A stretch of DNA of 64,000 nucleotides. It comes from Peribacillus frigoritolerans_B. GTDB taxonomy: Bacteria; Bacillota; Bacilli; Bacillales; DSM-1321. This document shows positions 1 through 6,731 of this stretch, one piece after another. The notes under the pieces were generated by a model. The model was not told where the DNA came from. It saw nothing but the letters and a program-made list of their open reading frames with translations, and did not search any database. Where the stretch lies: contig NZ_JBIWES010000004.1 of assembly GCF_044762665.1 (NCBI RefSeq), positions 372,001-436,000 of the forward strand, written 5' to 3'. The position numbers and the translations under genes are program-made. The first letter of the stretch is position 1; the number at the start of each line of letters is the position of its first letter.

Positions 1-149
1 TCCTGTAATTCATCCACTAATGCTAAAGCTGCCTTTTTACTTTTTCGATAAGTAATGATAATGGACATTCCATTATCGGCGAGTGAAGACGCCATCCTTT
101 TGCCGATACCCGTTGCTCCACCAGTAATAAAAGCTACTTTTTCATCCAC
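1..149 (-). CDS. Short-chain dehydrogenase/reductase, N-terminal fragment
   Basis: The gene runs off the left edge, so only the first 49 or so residues are present. They read as the opening of a Rossmann fold: a hydrophobic strand (VAFITGG) followed by the nucleotide-binding motif TGGATGIG, then a helix and a second strand (SIIITYR). This is the classical SDR pattern (TGxxxGxG). The start is taken as GTG at 149-147 with an AGAGGG ribosome binding site just upstream; no in-frame ATG precedes the motif. The substrate cannot be told from this fragment. NAD(P)-dependent oxidoreductase activity is an inference from the family. Confidence 0.8.
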   Translation of the reverse strand, partial: MDEKVAFITGGATGIGKRMASSLADNGMSIIITYRKSKKAALALVDELQ

Positions 150-233
150 AGGCTTACCCTCTTTATCTAATGGATTTTACTTAATTATACATAAGTTTAT
201 TCCATTTTCTATAATTTAGTAATTATAAAAAAG

Positions 234-261
234 AACCTCTGGGCTTTAGCTGCATAAAATA
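234..261 (+). promoter_or_regulatory. Sigma-K-like promoter of the Hsp20-like gene
   Basis: AACC at 234-237 and CATAAAATA at 253-261, separated by 15 bases, match the sigma-K pattern mACm and CATAnnnTA. The site lies about 45 bases upstream of the start of the Hsp20-like gene, the right distance for its promoter. The -10 pattern is short and occurs by chance in AT-rich DNA, so this is only suggestive. Confidence 0.4.
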
Positions 262-307
262 TAACAAATAAACCTGTCAGACCATAAGCAGGAGAGAGGA
301 ATTCAAT

Positions 308-775
308 ATGTTTCCCTGGAATTCACTTTTTTCTTTTAAGAATAACCCGAACCAAAAGGAATTCATGAAAAATATGCAGCAAAGTGATGTTCAATCGTTC
401 ATTGAAAAGGTATTTTCACAAGTGATCCCTGACAATATGCAAGGTATGATGAACCAAAATGATGGCGGCTCACAAAAAGTAAATGCCAGATCTGAACATC
501 CTTTACATGCCGAAGTATTTGAAACCCACTTATATGTCTTCGTAAGAATTCCAATAGAAGATGAATCCTGGCTAAAGAAAATGAAACTTTATCATACATC
601 TAACCAATCCATCATCGAGGGAATTCCTGAAGAGTCAGATCGGCATGTCATAACACTCCCTGCACCTGTCAAGAAAAAGGGGGCATCAGCCCAATATAAA
701 GAATCAACATTGGAAATACGTCTTCAAAAAAGTTTCAATACACAATATTCAGAAATCGATGTATCCGAAATTTAA
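308..775 (+). CDS. Small Hsp20/alpha-crystallin-like protein, possibly a GerT-type spore protein
   Basis: The product is 155 residues. The N-terminal half is polar and rich in Gln, Asn and Met. The C-terminal half (from about residue 65) has the alternating strands of an alpha-crystallin domain (HAEVFETHLYVFVRIPI, then VITLPAPV and STLEIRLQK), matching the Hsp20-like fold. Bacillus has Hsp20-like spore proteins (CotM, CotP, GerT) of this size, so a spore coat or germination role is likely but inferred. A strong GGAGAGAGG site precedes the ATG. It is a single-gene unit with a sigma-K-like promoter upstream, convergent with the CAP-domain gene. Which paralog it is cannot be settled by eye. Confidence 0.6.
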   Translation: MFPWNSLFSFKNNPNQKEFMKNMQQSDVQSFIEKVFSQVIPDNMQGMMNQNDGGSQKVNARSEHPLHAEVFETHLYVFVRIPIEDESWLKKMKLYHTSNQSIIEGIPEESDRHVITLPAPVKKKGASAQYKESTLEIRLQKSFNTQYSEIDVSEI

Positions 776-919
776 GTGGCTTCACCGGGACCTCACTGAT
801 GTTATGGTGCGGTTCCAGTTATTTCTTGGTTCAATTCTTTTTAGATTTGGGTACATTATAGAGAACCAATCGATGTCACAATTGATTTTTTTTCATGGAA
901 TGGAATGATCCATTCTCGC

Positions 920-957
920 AAAAAAAAGCGCACCCCATGTTAATGGGATGCACTTTT
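920..957 (-). terminator. Intrinsic terminator of the CAP-domain gene
   Basis: A stem of GTGCATCCCAT with ATGGGGTGCG and a 4-base loop, followed on the minus strand by a run of eight T. It lies 12 bases past the stop of the CAP-domain gene. The opposite strand also has a short T run, so it may stop transcription from both sides. Confidence 0.85.
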
Positions 958-968
958 CTATTAATCTA

Positions 969-1751
969 TTATTTTCCGATGAATTGTTGAGTCCAGTAGT
1001 TACCAGATTCTACGTAACCTACTCCGATATGAGTAAAGCTAGAATTCATGATGTTTTCACGGTGTCCTTGGCTATTCATCCAAGCTTGTACCACTTCTTC
1101 AGGTGTTTGTTGACCTTGTGCGATGTTTTCGCCAGCTGTTTTATAGCTGATTCCGAATTGTTTCATCATATCGAAAGGTGAACCGTAAGTTGGGCTATTG
1201 TGATCAAAGTAGTTTTTATCTTTCATGTCTTGAGACTTGATACGTGCAACTTTGCTCAACTCAGTGTCGATTTTAAGAGCTGCCAAACCTTGTTTTTCAC
1301 GTTCTGCATTCGTTAATTTAACAACTTCTTGTTCAAACGCACTTAATTCAGAGCTTGTCTCTTGTTTTTCATCAGTTGATTTATTAGGTGTCACTTCTGG
1401 TGCTGCAGGTTTTGCTGCAGGTTTTGATTGGTTCGTTGTTCCAGCTTCTTGTTGAACTGGTTTTTGAACTGGTTTTTGAACTGGTTTTTGAACTGGTTTT
1501 TGAACTGGTTTTTGAACTGGTTTTTGAACTGGTTTTTGAACTGGTTTTTGTTGTGCCTGCGCTGCAGGTATAGTGATATTGTATTTAGCTAGGTATTGGT
1601 TAAGGACTTTTTGCATATCCTCTTTATTCGTAGTTTTATAAGTTACTTGTTTCACTGTATCACAGTTGGCTGCTTCAGCTTGGTTAGCTCCTACTCCTGT
1701 GAATATAATAGCTGCAGCCGCTGCTGCTGACATAATCATTTTCTTTTTCAT
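969..1751 (-). CDS. Secreted CAP (SCP/PR-1) domain protein with QKPV repeats, YkwD-like
   Basis: The 260-residue product starts with a signal peptide (MKKKMIMSAAAAAAIIFTGV, cleavage probably after AEA near residue 27). A short segment then leads to eight tandem KPVQ units (about residues 68-99), a charged linker, and a C-terminal CAP domain (about 135-260) with the family motifs DHNSPTYGS, AGENIAQG, GHRENIMN and a final YWTQQF. The protein is exported, and the Pro/Lys/Gln tract probably acts as a flexible wall spacer. CAP proteins of this type in Bacillus (YkwD, YlbC) have no agreed biochemical role. The start has a good RBS (GGAGGAAATACG before ATG). The repeat number may vary between strains. 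Confidence 0.9.
   Translation of the reverse strand: MKKKMIMSAAAAAAIIFTGVGANQAEAANCDTVKQVTYKTTNKEDMQKVLNQYLAKYNITIPAAQAQQKPVQKPVQKPVQKPVQKPVQKPVQKPVQKPVQQEAGTTNQSKPAAKPAAPEVTPNKSTDEKQETSSELSAFEQEVVKLTNAEREKQGLAALKIDTELSKVARIKSQDMKDKNYFDHNSPTYGSPFDMMKQFGISYKTAGENIAQGQQTPEEVVQAWMNSQGHRENIMNSSFTHIGVGYVESGNYWTQQFIGK
1452..1547 (-). repeat. Eight tandem 12-bp units inside the CAP-domain gene
   Basis: The unit TTGAACTGGTTT (plus strand) is repeated eight times with no mismatch seen, encoding KPVQ in frame. Perfect repeats like this are prone to gain or loss of whole units by slippage without a frameshift. Confidence 0.95.
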
Positions 1752-1950
1752 TCGTATTTCCTCCTGTGATGTTCATTTTTTGTTGTGCTTTGCTTCTGGA
1801 ATTATCATAACATGCATTTTTTGTAATAAAGGCACCATCAATTTCCATCAAATTCACAGGATGCGAATGAAAATATATTTATGATCCAAGTTTCAGAGAA
1901 AACAAGCAGAAATGCTTTAACTATCTATGTTTCTGCCAATAGTATAAATA

Positions 1951-1979
1951 CTCATATTTTTCCAGTAATTATTTGTCAA
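1951..1979 (-). promoter_or_regulatory. Possible sigma-A promoter for the CAP-domain gene
   Basis: On the minus strand TTGACA (1979-1974) is followed after 17 bases by TATGAG (1956-1951). It is 200 bases upstream of the CAP-domain start, which would give a long leader. A closer promoter is not excluded. Confidence 0.35.
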
Positions 1980-2025
1980 TGGTAGTTACATAGAACCATT
2001 TCCATGGAATACTAATAACTTTTAG

Positions 2026-2055
2026 TTGACATATCGCTTCCAACCGAAATATTAT
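2026..2055 (+). promoter_or_regulatory. Promoter-like site reading away from any annotated gene
   Basis: TTGACA (2026-2031), 18 bases, TATTAT (2050-2055) on the plus strand. No gene lies downstream on this strand; the next element is the inverted repeat at 2144-2179. See the finding on a possible small RNA. Confidence 0.3.
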
Positions 2056-2143
2056 GACTTTCTTTACTTTTATGTTACAAATTTTTCGGTTTCACTTCGA
2101 CATTTCGTCATTTTCCCCCTATCATCTTGAATATTTTTCCAAA

Positions 2144-2179
2144 TAAAAAAACAATCCGGATTTAAGCCCGAATTGTTTT
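2144..2179 (-). terminator. Terminator of the two-component operon
   Basis: Stem AACAATTCGGG with CCGGATTGTT, followed on the minus strand by seven T, 20 bases after the stop of the FixH-like gene. On the plus strand the T tail is interrupted (TTTTGATTTTG), so it could act weakly in that direction as well. Confidence 0.85.
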
Positions 2180-2198
2180 GATTTTGATGGTACATTCA

Positions 2199-2636
2199 TC
2201 ATTTCATTTCTTCATCATTCATCTCGTCCATTTCTTTTTTTCCGCCATTTTGTTCGGGAGTGCTTGGTTTACCTATGACGAATTCTTTCTTTGGCATGTT
2301 GTGCATGTCCCTTGCCGTGACGTGGGCATATACATAATAGGTTCCTTCTTCATCAAAAGCCTTTTCCAGTTCATATATACCGTTCCCTTTATGTTTTACT
2401 GCTATCTTGTCATGGTCATCGCTATTCGCAAGCCAAATTTCAAAACTGACATCATCCGCATCTGTCACGACTTCGTCCCCATATGTTACTTTTGCCTGAA
2501 ATTTCACAGGCTCATTCACTTTACCCTGAGTTGGATCGACAGCTAAATCGACATTTAACATTTTCGGAATTTCCTCTTTCTTGCCGCATCCAGCCAAAAA
2601 AATTAACGCCATGCAAAATAACATAATTTTTTTCAT
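2199..2636 (-). CDS. FixH/YtkA-like lipoprotein
   Basis: The protein has 145 residues from the chosen ATG and a lipoprotein signal peptide with lipobox LAGC, so it is anchored outside the membrane. The mature part (about residues 25-125) is a single beta-sandwich of the FixH/YtkA type: VNEPVKFQAKVTYGDE, then GIYELEKAFDEEGTYYVYAHV. The acidic and Met-rich tail (DEMNDEEMK) is unlike a simple sandwich end. Ten further upstream codons are open, but ATG at 2636 has the lipoprotein signal directly after it and an AAGGGG site. It is the last gene of a four-gene operon with a histidine kinase. Members of this fold often occur near copper or cytochrome genes; no ligand is shown here. Confidence 0.75.
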   Translation of the reverse strand: MKKIMLFCMALIFLAGCGKKEEIPKMLNVDLAVDPTQGKVNEPVKFQAKVTYGDEVVTDADDVSFEIWLANSDDHDKIAVKHKGNGIYELEKAFDEEGTYYVYAHVTARDMHNMPKKEFVIGKPSTPEQNGGKKEMDEMNDEEMK

Positions 2637-2653
2637 TTGAACGTTTCCCCTTT

Positions 2654-4069
2654 TTATGAATTCCATTCTTCTTTTATATTCGGCAGGATGACCCTGACTG
2701 TTGTTCCCCTTTTTTCCTTGCTTTCTATTTCGATTTTACCATTTTGTAATTCCACCAATTTTTTGACAATGGATAGTCCAAGCCCTGAACCGCCATCAAA
2801 ACGGCTGCGTGCCTTGTTCACACGGTAAAAACGATTCATGATATACGGCAGATCCGCTTCCGGAATCCCGTTGCCCGTGTCAGTTACCAGCAGTTCGCAA
2901 TCATCTTTATGCTGAATTAGGGTAATATGGATTGCCCCTCCAGGATCCGTATACTGAATGGCATTATCAAAAATGTTATGTAGGATCTGTTCCATCCTTC
3001 CTTCATCCCCAAAAATAATCGGGTCTGGATCCAGGTCTAGCTTTAAGCCCAATTGTTTTTCCTTTATTATCGGTTCATATTTCACAAGTACGTCTTCAAT
3101 GAATTGCGCATAGGCAATCGGGGTTTTATTTAACAAGAATGGAGCACTTTCCATTTTTGATAAGTCCATAAGATCTCCCACAAGCCGCTGCAGCCTAAGA
3201 GCCTCCCTTGAAATGAGTTGAAGGTATTTCCGTTGCTCTTCATCATTTTTCACGACACCATCCAATATGGCCTGCGTATAGCCCTTTACGTAACTAAGCG
3301 GGGTTCTGAGCTCATGTGCAACATTTTCTAGAAATTCTTTTTTTCTTTCTTCTTCCAAATGGATGGAATTGGCCATATCATTAAAGGCTATTGCCAGTTT
3401 ACCTATCTCATCATGACTCCTTACCTCGACCTGTATGTCATAATCCCCCTCTGAGACACGATGGGCCGCAGTCTCTATTTCCTTAATCGGACTGACTAGC
3501 TTTTTCAACCATTTAGTAGTAAACAAAATCGCGACAATCAAAAATAATAGAACCGCTGCCAACCATCTTGCAGCAAATTCCTTAAATAAGACCGTAATGG
3601 AATCTACAGGAATATATGTATAGATGATGCCTTCGAGACGATTTTCGTCAATCAGGGGTATGATCGCCGCTACGATGTTCTTTTCAAACCTTTTCTCATA
3701 TCCCTCTTTTTCAACGGCTTTCCCATCTAAAAGCATTTGCCGTTCTTCTTCAGAAATAAGGGTATCATAATTGATTTCAAAAGGCAGACATGCACTCAAT
3801 TCCCTGGGATTATTGACGACAAAGACTTCGCTGTCGTTCTTACTGTTAAACCATTCAACTTTTTGCTTAAAGTCTTCGCTGATTTCACCGCCGGAATAAT
3901 CCGCCCCTAGCAATGATGCTTCATTGACTAAATCCGTTTTAAGCTTCTCCACATATAGATTTTTATAATAATATTGGGAAAGGGAGTAAGCGAACAGCAC
4001 GGAAAGGATGATGGCGGTGATAATGGTGAGCCATAATTTAAAAGAAAGGGTTCGCCATTTATAGATCAT
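2654..4069 (-). CDS. Membrane sensor histidine kinase (HAMP-HisKA-HATPase)
   Basis: The 471-residue kinase has a TM helix at about 10-30, an extracytoplasmic domain to about 165, a second TM helix (AVLLFLIVAILF), a HAMP domain (about 185-240), the phosphoacceptor segment NVAHELRTPLSYVKGY with its His near residue 253, and a C-terminal ATPase with the N box (HNIFDNAIQYT), G1 (DTGNGIP) and G2 (GGSGLGLSIVK). All key motifs look intact. Its start overlaps the stop of the response regulator by 4 bases (ATGA), indicating translational coupling. The flanking lipoproteins suggest an envelope signal, which is an inference. It belongs to the broad BaeS/ResE-like group. Confidence 0.92.
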   Translation of the reverse strand: MIYKWRTLSFKLWLTIITAIILSVLFAYSLSQYYYKNLYVEKLKTDLVNEASLLGADYSGGEISEDFKQKVEWFNSKNDSEVFVVNNPRELSACLPFEINYDTLISEEERQMLLDGKAVEKEGYEKRFEKNIVAAIIPLIDENRLEGIIYTYIPVDSITVLFKEFAARWLAAVLLFLIVAILFTTKWLKKLVSPIKEIETAAHRVSEGDYDIQVEVRSHDEIGKLAIAFNDMANSIHLEEERKKEFLENVAHELRTPLSYVKGYTQAILDGVVKNDEEQRKYLQLISREALRLQRLVGDLMDLSKMESAPFLLNKTPIAYAQFIEDVLVKYEPIIKEKQLGLKLDLDPDPIIFGDEGRMEQILHNIFDNAIQYTDPGGAIHITLIQHKDDCELLVTDTGNGIPEADLPYIMNRFYRVNKARSRFDGGSGLGLSIVKKLVELQNGKIEIESKEKRGTTVRVILPNIKEEWNS

Positions 4070-4752
4070 TTCTTTTCCTCTATCTTATAACCGATTCCCC
4101 AGACGGTTTGAATGTAATCGGCCGCTCTTAATTTCATTCGTAACGTTTTAATATGGGTATCCACAGTACGTAAAGATCCTCCATACTCACCGCTCCATAC
4201 ATTTTCAAGCAGTTGTTCACGGCTGAGTGCCTGGCTTTTATGACGCATGAGGAATAAAAGCAATTCGAATTCTTTCAAGGTTAAATTGATTGGCTTCCCT
4301 TCCACTAAAACCGTTCTGGATTGTAAGTTCAAGCTAATTTTACCGAATCGGACATGGTTTTGATTCTCTTCATTCAATGATAATTTCCCTGTCCTTCGCA
4401 ATACCGCTTCGACCCTTGCGACCAATTCTCCTGGATTGAACGGTTTGACGATATAATCGTCGCCGCCAAGCTTCAGCCCTTTCACCTTATCCCATTCTTC
4501 ACCTTTCGCACTGACAAATATCACAGGGATCTCCCCAATTTCACGAATTTCTTCACAAACGGAGAAACCGTCCATACCTGGCATCATGATATCCAATAGG
4601 ATTAAATCCACTTCCTCTGTTTCAACCATGCTTATAGCTTCTTTTCCATTCGCAGCTTGAAGGCATCGATAACCTGAGTTCAGCAAATACATTTCAACTA
4701 GATTTCGCATATCTTCTTCATCATCCACGACTAAAATGGTGTAAACATGCAT
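4066..4752 (-). CDS. OmpR-family response regulator
   Basis: At 228 residues it has the standard length. The receiver domain (about 5-118) has the acidic pair DDEED near residue 11, the phosphoacceptor Asp in LILLDIMMPGMDG (about residue 54), the Thr/Ser switch (VSAKG) and the conserved Lys in DDYIVKPF. A winged-helix DNA-binding domain (about 130-225) ends in the typical RTVDTHIKTLRMKL and VWGIGYK motifs. It lies 5 bases downstream of the propeller lipoprotein gene and overlaps the kinase gene, so the pair is cognate. It would control transcription, probably including its own operon. No direct repeat operator was picked out by eye. Confidence 0.93.
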   Translation of the reverse strand: MHVYTILVVDDEEDMRNLVEMYLLNSGYRCLQAANGKEAISMVETEEVDLILLDIMMPGMDGFSVCEEIREIGEIPVIFVSAKGEEWDKVKGLKLGGDDYIVKPFNPGELVARVEAVLRRTGKLSLNEENQNHVRFGKISLNLQSRTVLVEGKPINLTLKEFELLLFLMRHKSQALSREQLLENVWSGEYGGSLRTVDTHIKTLRMKLRAADYIQTVWGIGYKIEEKK

Positions 4753-4757
4753 GTCAT

Positions 4758-5720
4758 CTACTCCCTCAACATCAATTGGAATGGACCTTCGCCGACTTTG
4801 ATCGTTTTTTTAACCTCGACTGTTTCAGCATCCATTACATACACTTCATCACTATCATACCCCGCCACGACCACATCTTCGTTAAAGTTCGCCATTTCAA
4901 AGGGGTTGACGCCGACCACTTTGCTTTTGACTTCCTCATATTGATCATTCAATTTATATAAGGAGCTAGTCCCATGACTAAGGACAAATATTCCTTCATC
5001 ATTTTCCAGGAACTTTATCGGCATGGTTGGGGCCTTAAGCTTTTTCTTCAACTCTCCCGTTTTTGCCGAATAAATATATAGATCTTCTTCCACTTGATCC
5101 CCATCACCGTGTCCTCCAATCCATATTTCATCCTTTTCTTCCCTTAATAATGTGCCTGTGCTGGAACTATGTACGGGAAATTCGAAATCGACCTTTTTCG
5201 TTTCAAGATTTATCACCGAACATTTGGTATCACCAAAATTAATAACATACAATCGATTCGCTTGCTCTCCTTGAAGAACGGTCAAGGGGCTTTTACCAAC
5301 CTTGACAATATCCTGTTCCTCCCCATCAGCATTCAAAAAATAAATGGAGTGATTCGATTGATTGACCGCCACGATGCTTTTTCCATCACGTAACAACTGC
5401 ATATTGACGATCCCTTTCCCAATTTCCCAACTGTTTATCAGTTTTCCTGCGGATAAAGAATACACTTGGACTTTCTCCATCTCTTTTCCATAAAGCAGGA
5501 TAGTATCATTGTCTGCCAGGAGCAGGGCCCCGGTAAATGGTTCTGAAATATCCCACTTTGCAAAAGGATGATAGTTTTCATCTATGAAAGTCAGTGAGGT
5601 ATCCTTGATATTGACAGTCGCCAGGAAAGATTGACTTTTGTTGATTTTAGTAAATGCATTACCGCTATTACACCCCGTAAGCAGTACGATGGCAAGAAGA
5701 AGCCCAATGCCCCACTTCAT
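4758..5720 (-). CDS. YncE-like beta-propeller lipoprotein
   Basis: The 320-residue protein has a lipoprotein signal (LLTGC at about residues 13-17). The mature part is a run of about seven blades of 40 residues with recurring patterns such as VYSLSAGKLINSWEIG, VINLETKKVDFEFPV and VMDAETVEVKKTIKVGEG, the YncE/cytochrome-cd1-like 7-bladed propeller. It sits outside the membrane and may bind a ligand or partner protein. As first gene of the operon with the two-component system, it may feed a signal to the kinase or be its target; that is inferred. RBS AAGGAG is 10 bases before the ATG. No catalytic residues are recognised. Confidence 0.8.
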   Translation of the reverse strand: MKWGIGLLLAIVLLTGCNSGNAFTKINKSQSFLATVNIKDTSLTFIDENYHPFAKWDISEPFTGALLLADNDTILLYGKEMEKVQVYSLSAGKLINSWEIGKGIVNMQLLRDGKSIVAVNQSNHSIYFLNADGEEQDIVKVGKSPLTVLQGEQANRLYVINFGDTKCSVINLETKKVDFEFPVHSSSTGTLLREEKDEIWIGGHGDGDQVEEDLYIYSAKTGELKKKLKAPTMPIKFLENDEGIFVLSHGTSSLYKLNDQYEEVKSKVVGVNPFEMANFNEDVVVAGYDSDEVYVMDAETVEVKKTIKVGEGPFQLMLRE

Positions 5721-5840
5721 ATTTTTTAAGCTCCTTATTCATTAAATATCTATTTTTTAAAGATTTTAACAATGATTTGTGAAAAAAGTATGAAGCATAA
5801 AAGAATATTTGTTAACAAGCATCCATATCACACTCGGAAA

Positions 5841-6107
5841 TCATAATCTTTCCAATTCAGTGATATAGGCCATGACAATCGCATTTTTCATTTCTTCCGA
5901 AAGCGAAGATTCCATCACGCGTTTAATAGACAGGTAAAATTTCTCCAATACTGGTTTTCGGGCACGTGGATGGGAATTTTCATCCAAAAGCTCTCTGCGG
6001 ATGAGTTCCGACAACACTTCCCTTCCACCTCCATCGGCCACCTTACGATTGTTCCATATGCTTAAATAAGCCACCAGTAATTCTTCTTGCCTGACATTTT
6101 CTTTCAT
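5841..6107 (-). CDS. Conserved small protein of unknown function
   Basis: The product has 88 residues from ATG at 6107, chosen because GGAAGGGA lies at the right distance; an upstream in-frame start would add 15 residues of uncharacteristic sequence. The sequence is all-helical in appearance and charged (EVLSELIRRELLDE, SLSEEMKNAIVMAYITELE), with no membrane segment or metal-binding cysteines. I do not recognise the family. It is a single-gene unit between the two-component operon and the divergent small zinc-ribbon gene. Confidence 0.6.
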   Translation of the reverse strand: MKENVRQEELLVAYLSIWNNRKVADGGGREVLSELIRRELLDENSHPRARKPVLEKFYLSIKRVMESSLSEEMKNAIVMAYITELERL

Positions 6108-6218
6108 AGTATCCCTTCCATCCGTTACTAATTTATACATATTAATGTTCAAGTTTGTAAAGACTATCTTAATAATAAGATATCACGCTTTTTATAATCC
6201 AAAAAAGGAGTGAGTATA

Positions 6219-6461
6219 ATGTCTCAAGTATACCGCTGTCCGAATTGCCGGACAAATAAATCTCGCTTCAATCTCATTCAGCAAGTGGCAACCCCCATTA
6301 AAAAGGATCCCCAATCCGGTGAGATTGTTGAACAATATTCGAACGATTCCCTTCAGCCATTCCATCTAGCATATAATGGTCCTGAAGTTCGGGTTCAATG
6401 TGCCGCTTGCGGATTGATAGAAGACGAAAAGACATTTGCCGCCTTTGGAATGCAACAATAA
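6219..6461 (+). CDS. Small zinc-ribbon protein of unknown function
   Basis: The 80-residue product has two CxxC knuckles, CPNC at about residues 6-9 and CAAC at about 64-67, placed as in a zinc ribbon. The stretch between them is polar. ATG at 6219 follows AAAGGAG at the normal distance, so the GTG nine bases earlier is not used. It is convergent with a 55-codon gene and shares a bidirectional terminator with it. Metal binding is likely from the motif; no function is known to me. Confidence 0.7.
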   Translation: MSQVYRCPNCRTNKSRFNLIQQVATPIKKDPQSGEIVEQYSNDSLQPFHLAYNGPEVRVQCAACGLIEDEKTFAAFGMQQ

Positions 6462-6462
6462 A

Positions 6463-6497
6463 AATGGTCAGACCCATTTAGGGGTCTGACCATTTTC
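6463..6497. terminator. Bidirectional terminator between two small genes
   Basis: A perfect 13-bp stem (AATGGTCAGACCC with GGGTCTGACCATT) with T runs on both strands lies exactly between the stops of the zinc-ribbon gene and the 55-codon gene. Confidence 0.9.
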
Positions 6498-6665
6498 TCA
6501 ATCTTTTCCTACTGACATCTTAGCCCGGTCTATGGCAATTGGAATGGCTTTTCCATCCTCATATCCTTCATCCAATAGTGCATTCGCGATTTCTATAGCC
6601 TTTTCCCTTACATCTTTATCTAGATTCTTCATCGAGTTTGGGTAATCGTTCTTATTCCATGGCAC
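6498..6665 (-). CDS. 55-residue conserved small protein (YdaT N-terminal-like)
   Basis: The sequence starts MPWNKNDYPNSMKNLDKDV and continues with a helix (REKAIEIANALLDEGYEDG) and AIPIAIDRAK. From memory this resembles the N-terminal unit of YdaT-like general-stress proteins and many stand-alone small Bacillus proteins; the family name should be checked. The start is GTG at 6665 behind a near-perfect AAGGAGGCGG site. The protein is soluble, has no cysteine and is likely a single folded helical unit. It is too short for most gene finders. Confidence 0.75.
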   Translation of the reverse strand: MPWNKNDYPNSMKNLDKDVREKAIEIANALLDEGYEDGKAIPIAIDRAKMSVGKD

Positions 6666-6731
6666 TAATACCGCCTCCTTGATAAGAAAGTCTTCTTTTA
6701 ATGTTTCCCTTCTTTAATGGGCGGTAAACGT

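Larger units (their letters stand above)
1752..2143. other. Intergenic region holding promoter-like sites on both strands
   Basis: This stretch separates the CAP-domain gene from the end of the FixH-like gene. It contains the two promoter-like sites listed separately (1951-1979 minus, 2026-2055 plus) and no open reading frame with a ribosome binding site. The rest shows nothing recognisable. Confidence 0.7.

Noticed and set aside
777..830. Possible terminator after the Hsp20-like gene
   Set aside because: A weak stem (GGGACC with GGTTCC) exists but has mismatches and no T run directly after it.
1446..1560. Regular 12-bp repeats that might be taken for a CRISPR array
   Set aside because: Units are directly tandem with no spacers, in frame, and encode KPVQ. 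No cas genes are present.
1388..1573. Plus-strand frame of 61 codons with FELV repeats
   Set aside because: It is the antisense shadow of the KPVQ repeat in the CAP-domain gene; no RBS.
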